Shown here one piece after another: positions 1-3,481 of a stretch of DNA of 6,338 nt (positions within the stretch are counted from its first letter, which is position 1; each line of letters starts with the position of its first letter). The position numbers were made by a program, and so were the translations under genes. Origin of the DNA: Betaproteobacteria bacterium (GTDB taxonomy: Bacteria; Pseudomonadota; Gammaproteobacteria; Burkholderiales; Sulfuriferulaceae); NCBI GenBank assembly GCA_003455595.1, contig DMQT01000152.1, positions 1,261 through 7,598 on the forward strand. Reading direction: 5' to 3'. Below the pieces are notes generated by a model. The model made no database searches and had not been told where the DNA came from. It saw nothing but the letters and a program-made list of their open reading frames with translations.

Positions 1-1028
1 CGATCCGCGAGTGTCACCTGTCCAACGTGAGCCTTGTAGAGGCGCAGGCCGATAGCTTCCAGCGAATAGACATCCATGCGTTCCGCAAGGCGCGGCTCGT
101 TGCCCAGCAGCCGCTTCAATTTGGTATGCAGCGCACTCGCCAGCGTGTCGGAGAAGGTTGTCAGCAGCACACGGGCATCGGGATGGGTGCGCGCCAGGTA
201 GGCGGCCCGATGCAATGCCACAATGGTCTTGCCCGTGCCCGCCGAACCGGAAACGCGCGCAGGCCCGGCGTAGTCGCGTTCCACCCATTGCCGCTGCTCT
301 GGATGCAGGAAAACAGTCCATTTCTCCCACGGGAAATCGAGCGCGCGCTGCAACTCCTCCACATTGGTCATCACGCGGAAGCGGCGCTGGGCATCGGGAT
401 GGTCGAAGGGATTCGCTGTCGCCGCAGGTTGCGCCGGCACGCGAGGCTTGCCCCCCGTCGCCAGTTCCAGCAGCGCCTCCGCCGCCTCGGCGGGCAAGTG
501 GTCGATCAGGGCAAGCAGCGTGTCCTCGGTTGCGGTCTTCACGTCGGCCAGCCACTCGGCCGGGACACCATAGCCGAGCAGTTCATCATCGGCCAGGGTG
601 ATGAATAGCGGTTTCGGTGCGGGCGCAGCCGCAGTCGGCAGAACCCGTTCCGCCTGAACCGCACTTTGCACGTACACCGGCACCACAATTTCCTGCACCG
701 TCTCGCGTATTTCCACCCACTGCGCGGCACCTGTCTTCGGGTGCGTTTCCAGCTTGCGCCGCTCGGCCCAGTCATAGGCCTTGTCGTGGTGATCCACATA
801 GCAGAGCAGCAGGCTCGCCTCACTCTTGTGCACGATCAACCGGATATCGCTGCCCACCCGCACCGACCAGAAGTTCTTGTCCTTTGCACGGTCGAGTTTG
901 TGGAAGCTGAGCCCTGGACTAGACGGGTTCAGTTGCAGATCGAAGGCCGTGGTCTTGGCTAGTTTTTGTTCCTCGCCTGTAAGCCTGGTGAGGCTGTCGG
1001 TAAAGGTGTCGGCGATGCGGAAGTCCAC
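1..1028 (-). CDS. RelE-like toxin domain fused to UvrD/Rep-family (SF1) helicase, 3' end cut by the window
   Basis: One uninterrupted frame of 342 codons runs off the left edge, so only the N-terminal half is present. Residues 1-91 resemble the RelE/ParE mRNA-interferase fold: an amphipathic start (DTFTDSLTRLTGEEQ), 'HKLDRAKDKNFWSVRVGSDIR' around 43-63 with basic residues K44, R57 and R63, and 'YVDHHDKAYDWAERR' at 77-91. Residues about 92-235 form a linker, partly Ala/Pro-rich. The helicase 1A domain follows: a Q-motif-like 'LHPEQ' at 241-245, Walker A GSAGTGKT at 261-268 (K267), and a motif Ia-like 'LLTTFSDTLASAL' near 284-296. Members of this fused family are usually around 700 residues, so later helicase motifs should lie to the left. 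GTG at 1028-1026 is the only reasonable start: the frame has a stop at 1046-1044 and no ATG between. It begins 8 bases after the ATPase stop, so co-transcription is likely, although the ribosome site is weak. Family assignment is firm; the biological role of the fusion is not established here. Confidence 0.9.
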   Translation of the reverse strand, partial: MDFRIADTFTDSLTRLTGEEQKLAKTTAFDLQLNPSSPGLSFHKLDRAKDKNFWSVRVGSDIRLIVHKSEASLLLCYVDHHDKAYDWAERRKLETHPKTGAAQWVEIRETVQEIVVPVYVQSAVQAERVLPTAAAPAPKPLFITLADDELLGYGVPAEWLADVKTATEDTLLALIDHLPAEAAEALLELATGGKPRVPAQPAATANPFDHPDAQRRFRVMTNVEELQRALDFPWEKWTVFLHPEQRQWVERDYAGPARVSGSAGTGKTIVALHRAAYLARTHPDARVLLTTFSDTLASALHTKLKRLLGNEPRLAERMDVYSLEAIGLRLYKAHVGQVTLAD

Positions 1029-1036
1029 AGTAGCGG

Positions 1037-2221
1037 CTACCGTTTAAATGTGGGTATTGCGCGAATCATGAAGTCATCAAAGAGTGGAACAGTGAAATCC
1101 ATGTCGCCGTGTGCAGGGCTGTAGATCATTCCTTTATTGATTAGCTTGGCGCGGACAGGGCCTAGGCTAGTCACCTTAACTTTCAGAATTTCAGCAATAT
1201 CCCCAGTGCGATGCGCGCCCGGACCGAGTTCAGCGATTGCTCGCAAGAAATTCTTTTCGCTGGGTGTCAGCCGATCAAAGCGCACACGGAAAAAATTTTC
1301 GTCGAGTCGTGGAATAACCATATTTTTAGCATCCCGGACAACCTGCAAGGTAATTGGGCTTTCCATTGCCAGGTTCCATGCCACGTAGCCCCACTCCTGA
1401 AGAAAATATGGATACCCCTTGGTCAGATGAAAAACCTCATCCAACGCGGCCACCTCAAAAGCGACCCCAGCGGCTTGTGCGGGTTCTTGCAATGCTTTCG
1501 CAGAATTTTCTTGCGAGAGTGCGCCGATAATTGGAAAACTGAACAGCCGCTCGGCATATGACTTCGATTCGCCAGCCATGCCTGGAAGAATGGGCAGGCC
1601 AGCGCCCAGCAATACCACTGGTAATTGGCGCTGTTGCATTTTATGCATCGCCATGATGAGCGCGCCCAACTCTTTCTGGCTGAGATATTGAATCTCATCG
1701 ATGAAGATAGCCACTGCGCTCTTGCGATCCTCGGCGGCTTCGCCGATAGCAACAAAAAGATTCGACAGGTCGATTTCCAAATCGCCGCTATCCGCTGATC
1801 CCTTTTCCGGATCGATATCCAACCCGATGCTGATATCACCCATAGTTAATTTGAGGCCACCGATAAAACTGCGCAATACAGCCAGGCCTCGCTTGACTTT
1901 GTCCCCGGTTCCAGCAATCCGGTCCAAATCATAGAGAAGGCTGCGCAAATACGGCGCAATCAGCGGGCCGAAGGCTTTGCCTTCGTGCGCTTCGATAAAA
2001 ATGGTGTGATACCCCTCTTTGTCGGCCATGCGCTTGATCTCGTTCAACAGCACAGTTTTGCCCACCCCGCGCAACCCAGTCAGCAACATGCTTTTCTCGG
2101 ATTTTTTCTGTTTCACTCTGCCCAACAGAATTCGCGCCTGTTCAAGAATTGGATCTCGTCCGACCAACTCGGGAGGTGGAGAACCGGCACCGGGAGAGAA
2201 CGGGTTTTTGATGGAGTCCAT
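1037..2221 (-). CDS. Archaeal-ATPase/STAND-like AAA ATP-binding protein
   Basis: A 394-residue P-loop ATPase. Seen directly: an N-terminal 'NPFSPGAGSPPPELVGRD' leader at 6-23, Walker A GLRGVGKT at 49-56 (K55), Walker B 'AIFIDEIQ' at 171-178 (D175, E176), a sensor-1-like hydrophobic strand 'LPVVLLGAGLP' at 200-210, and the 'GYPYFLQEWG' motif at 269-278 typical of archaeal-type and STAND ATPases. Residues about 318-385 look like a winged-helix DNA-binding region ('LTPSEKNFLRAIAELGPG', 'TGDIAEILKVKVTSLGPVRAKLINKGMI'). There is no signal peptide or membrane segment. ATG at 2221 is the only plausible start: an in-frame TAA lies about 15 bases upstream, and the Shine-Dalgarno match is weak (AGG about 10 bases upstream). 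GC in a sampled line is about 47%, lower than the helicase downstream and the methyltransferase upstream, which suggests separate acquisition. Such proteins often act as NTP-driven switches in defence or regulation, but no effector domain is visible, so the precise role is unknown. Confidence 0.9.
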   Translation of the reverse strand: MDSIKNPFSPGAGSPPPELVGRDPILEQARILLGRVKQKKSEKSMLLTGLRGVGKTVLLNEIKRMADKEGYHTIFIEAHEGKAFGPLIAPYLRSLLYDLDRIAGTGDKVKRGLAVLRSFIGGLKLTMGDISIGLDIDPEKGSADSGDLEIDLSNLFVAIGEAAEDRKSAVAIFIDEIQYLSQKELGALIMAMHKMQQRQLPVVLLGAGLPILPGMAGESKSYAERLFSFPIIGALSQENSAKALQEPAQAAGVAFEVAALDEVFHLTKGYPYFLQEWGYVAWNLAMESPITLQVVRDAKNMVIPRLDENFFRVRFDRLTPSEKNFLRAIAELGPGAHRTGDIAEILKVKVTSLGPVRAKLINKGMIYSPAHGDMDFTVPLFDDFMIRAIPTFKR

Positions 2222-2261
2222 GGCTTTTATACCTATTTATATCTATATATATACGAAATCA

Positions 2262-2290
2262 ATAATAACTCAGTATAAATTGGCGCACAA
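2262..2290 (-). promoter_or_regulatory. Candidate sigma70-type promoter for the ATPase-helicase pair
   Basis: The 96-base gap between the rhuM remnant and the ATPase is strikingly AT-rich, including an alternating TA run at about 2235-2254. On the minus strand a -35-like TTGTGC (2290-2285, 3 of 6 consensus) and a -10-like TATTAT (2267-2262, 5 of 6) are separated by 17 bases. This would place transcription start near 2255, about 34 bases before the ATPase ATG. Other TATA-like hexamers nearby (for example TATAAA) make the exact choice uncertain. No operator-like repeat is obvious. Confidence 0.35.
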
Positions 2291-2317
2291 CACCTTCTTC
2301 CTCGTAGCTTCAGGCCA

Positions 2318-2563
2318 TCACCTTTTCAGGTCTGCGGCAGTTGTTCGGAAAAACCGAACAACTGAATTTTCATCGAGTTCACCATCCTCGAAGATGTGCT
2401 TGATGTGCTCGCTGACCGTCCCCTTGGCCTTGCCGAACAACTCGGTCAACTGCTTCTGGTTCAGCCACAGGGTTTCCGCCTCCAGCATCACGTCGATCCG
2501 AGTGGAGCCGTCTTCGCTTTGGTAGATCAGGAATTGGCGGGGGGCGGTCATGGTATTAGTCAA
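2318..2563 (-). pseudogene. rhuM: Truncated RhuM-family protein (N-terminal fragment)
   Basis: This 81-codon frame matches the beginning of RhuM-type virulence proteins, normally about 300-350 residues: 'FLIYQSEDGSTRIDVMLEAE' at 11-30, 'TLWLNQKQLTELFGKAKGTV' at 31-50 (an HTH-like segment), 'SEHIKHIFEDGELDENSVVR' at 51-70 and 'FFRTTAAD' at 71-78. In the family this is followed by a 'GK-Y' turn and a long conserved region ('YNLDVIISVGYRV...'). Here homology stops after AAD and is replaced by LKR and a TGA. The stretch down to the ATPase does not restore it. The start is ambiguous: TTG at 2563 or, more likely, ATG at 2551, which gives 77 residues. GC of a sampled line is about 62%, like the flanking large genes, so it looks like a relic of the older operon. 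RhuM genes commonly sit beside restriction-modification genes. A short functional DNA-binding peptide cannot be excluded. Confidence 0.8.
2338..2364. repeat. Perfect 11-bp inverted repeat with 5-base loop inside the rhuM remnant
   Basis: CAGTTGTTCGG (2338-2348) and CCGAACAACTG (2354-2364) are exact reverse complements around AAAAA. On the coding strand it spans the codons for the conserved 'SVVRFFRTT' motif, so the symmetry is at least partly a product of coding sequence. It ends about 10 bases before the point where RhuM homology breaks off. The coding-strand transcript has no U-run after the stem, so it is not a convincing terminator. Confidence 0.85.
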
Positions 2564-2636
2564 ACGCCGTCTCGCTAGCGCCGACTTTCGGCAGCTTCTC
2601 GAACATGGTGAATTGATGGCTAGAACGGAACTTCAT
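2556..2636 (-). CDS. Possible 26-residue ORF or gene-end remnant between the deoxyribosyltransferase-like gene and rhuM
   Basis: An ATG at 2636-2634 opens a 26-codon frame (beginning MKFRSSHQFT, ending VGASETAFD) that stops with TAA at 2558-2556. It overlaps the last 17 bases of the upstream gene and ends 4 bases before the ATG of the rhuM fragment. That stop-to-start spacing is typical of coupled genes. No good ribosome site precedes the ATG, and I do not recognise the peptide. It may be the surviving C-terminus of a gene that once preceded rhuM, a very small coupling ORF, or chance. Confidence 0.25.
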   Translation of the reverse strand: MKFRSSHQFTMFEKLPKVGASETAFD

Positions 2637-3480
2637 CAAGTAACACATCAAGAGGAAACTCATAGTCGAAATTACCTTCGACGGTCACAAGTCGAATAAG
2701 AGACTTACCTGTGAGTCTGTATGAGTCCTTTAGTTCTTGTCCTTTCGAGGCAAACGCAAGAAACCGCTTGGCGGAGAATTTCACTTGTGCCCAAGATTTC
2801 TTGTTCAAACGGCGCACTGGCGGCGTAAGAAAGTGACGCGCAGGAAAATCGGGGAGATCAGAATCGGTTGAAGGACATTCTTTTCCATCTTGGCGCAATG
2901 TCCATCCCTTGCTGGAATAAAAGTAGATGGCATCGATTTCTGCTGACGTATTCGATGTTTCGTTGTGAAGGTCAATCTTGAAGTCGACGGTACCCGAGGC
3001 AATGAACCTCGACTTCTCAAGCAGCCCGGTAGCATCCTTCAGTGTGACTTTGATACGGCTAGATCGAATGGTATCGATTTGACTCTTCGCCCAAGCCATC
3101 TCTTCGGCAAGTTGGGTACGAAGCTCGCCAATCGAAGCGCCATAAACGATATGGCGATGATGCTTGAGATCAAAGGGTATGTCTTCAGCCTTTTGAGTGA
3201 GAAGGATGCAGAGCTTTCCTTTGGCATGTGCGTAGCCAACCTCATAAAAGACATTAGAATTTTGCCCCGTCATGTCGGCAACAATCAGATCGGCAAGTTC
3301 GATCTGGCGGTATATTCGCTCGAGAATTCCTTCCTGATAAAACTGTTCGTCGACTCTCTCGGCAAGAATGCCAAGAGTAATCGCTGTCTCCTTAATACCG
3401 AGTTTGTAGATGTCTTCAAATGCCTTGTCGAACGGCATCAGTACGAATGCGAATATCTCGTTGTCGGTATTCACTGTCAT
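2620..3480 (-). CDS. Nucleoside 2-deoxyribosyltransferase/TIR-like domain protein with unknown C-terminal domain
   Basis: A 286-residue protein. Residues about 8-115 show the nucleoside 2-deoxyribosyltransferase-like Rossmannoid signature: first strand 'FAFVLMPFDKAFEDIY' (10-25), 'ERVDEQFYQEGILERIYRQI' (41-60), 'ADLIVADMTGQNSNVFYEVG' (63-82) continuing 'YAHAKGK' (83-89), strand 'LCILLTQ' (90-96) and 'IPFDLKHHRHIVY' (101-113). By analogy with the enzyme family, E80 in 'FYEVGYAHA' corresponds to the catalytic glutamate and D69 and N76 line the pocket; related domains cleave N-glycosidic bonds of nucleosides, nucleotides or NAD. Residues about 140-286 are strand-rich and unrecognised. ATG at 3480 lies one base after the methyltransferase stop and has a purine-rich site (AGGGTGGGG, 3496-3488) 7 bases upstream, so translation is probably coupled. 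GC is about 42-50% in sampled lines against about 60-70% in the methyltransferase, suggesting later insertion. An abortive-infection effector role is plausible but inferred. Confidence 0.85.
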   Translation of the reverse strand: MTVNTDNEIFAFVLMPFDKAFEDIYKLGIKETAITLGILAERVDEQFYQEGILERIYRQIELADLIVADMTGQNSNVFYEVGYAHAKGKLCILLTQKAEDIPFDLKHHRHIVYGASIGELRTQLAEEMAWAKSQIDTIRSSRIKVTLKDATGLLEKSRFIASGTVDFKIDLHNETSNTSAEIDAIYFYSSKGWTLRQDGKECPSTDSDLPDFPARHFLTPPVRRLNKKSWAQVKFSAKRFLAFASKGQELKDSYRLTGKSLIRLVTVEGNFDYEFPLDVLLDEVPF

Positions 3481-3481
3481 C

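Noticed and set aside
27..608. Plus-strand open frame (193 codons) and an overlapping 147-codon one
   Set aside because: Both are antisense to the RelE-UvrD fusion, whose frame is continuous and carries a Walker A motif. Their Arg/Gln/Pro-rich translations look like shadows.
539..823. Minus-strand 94-codon frame, and a similar 67-codon frame at 161-364
   Set aside because: They are alternative frames within the RelE-UvrD gene. The third frame is open throughout and encodes the recognisable protein.
2235..2254. TA-rich tract as a microsatellite or replication-origin element
   Set aside because: It is too short and imperfect, with no iterons or DnaA-like boxes nearby. It is better explained as promoter-type AT-rich DNA.
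2338..2364. Rho-independent terminator after the rhuM remnant
   Set aside because: The hairpin is perfect but lies within coding sequence, is only moderately GC-rich, and lacks a downstream U-run on the coding strand.
2222..2640. Insertion-sequence ends or direct target repeats around the rhuM relic
   Set aside because: No transposase frame and no convincing terminal inverted repeats or target duplications were found by eye.
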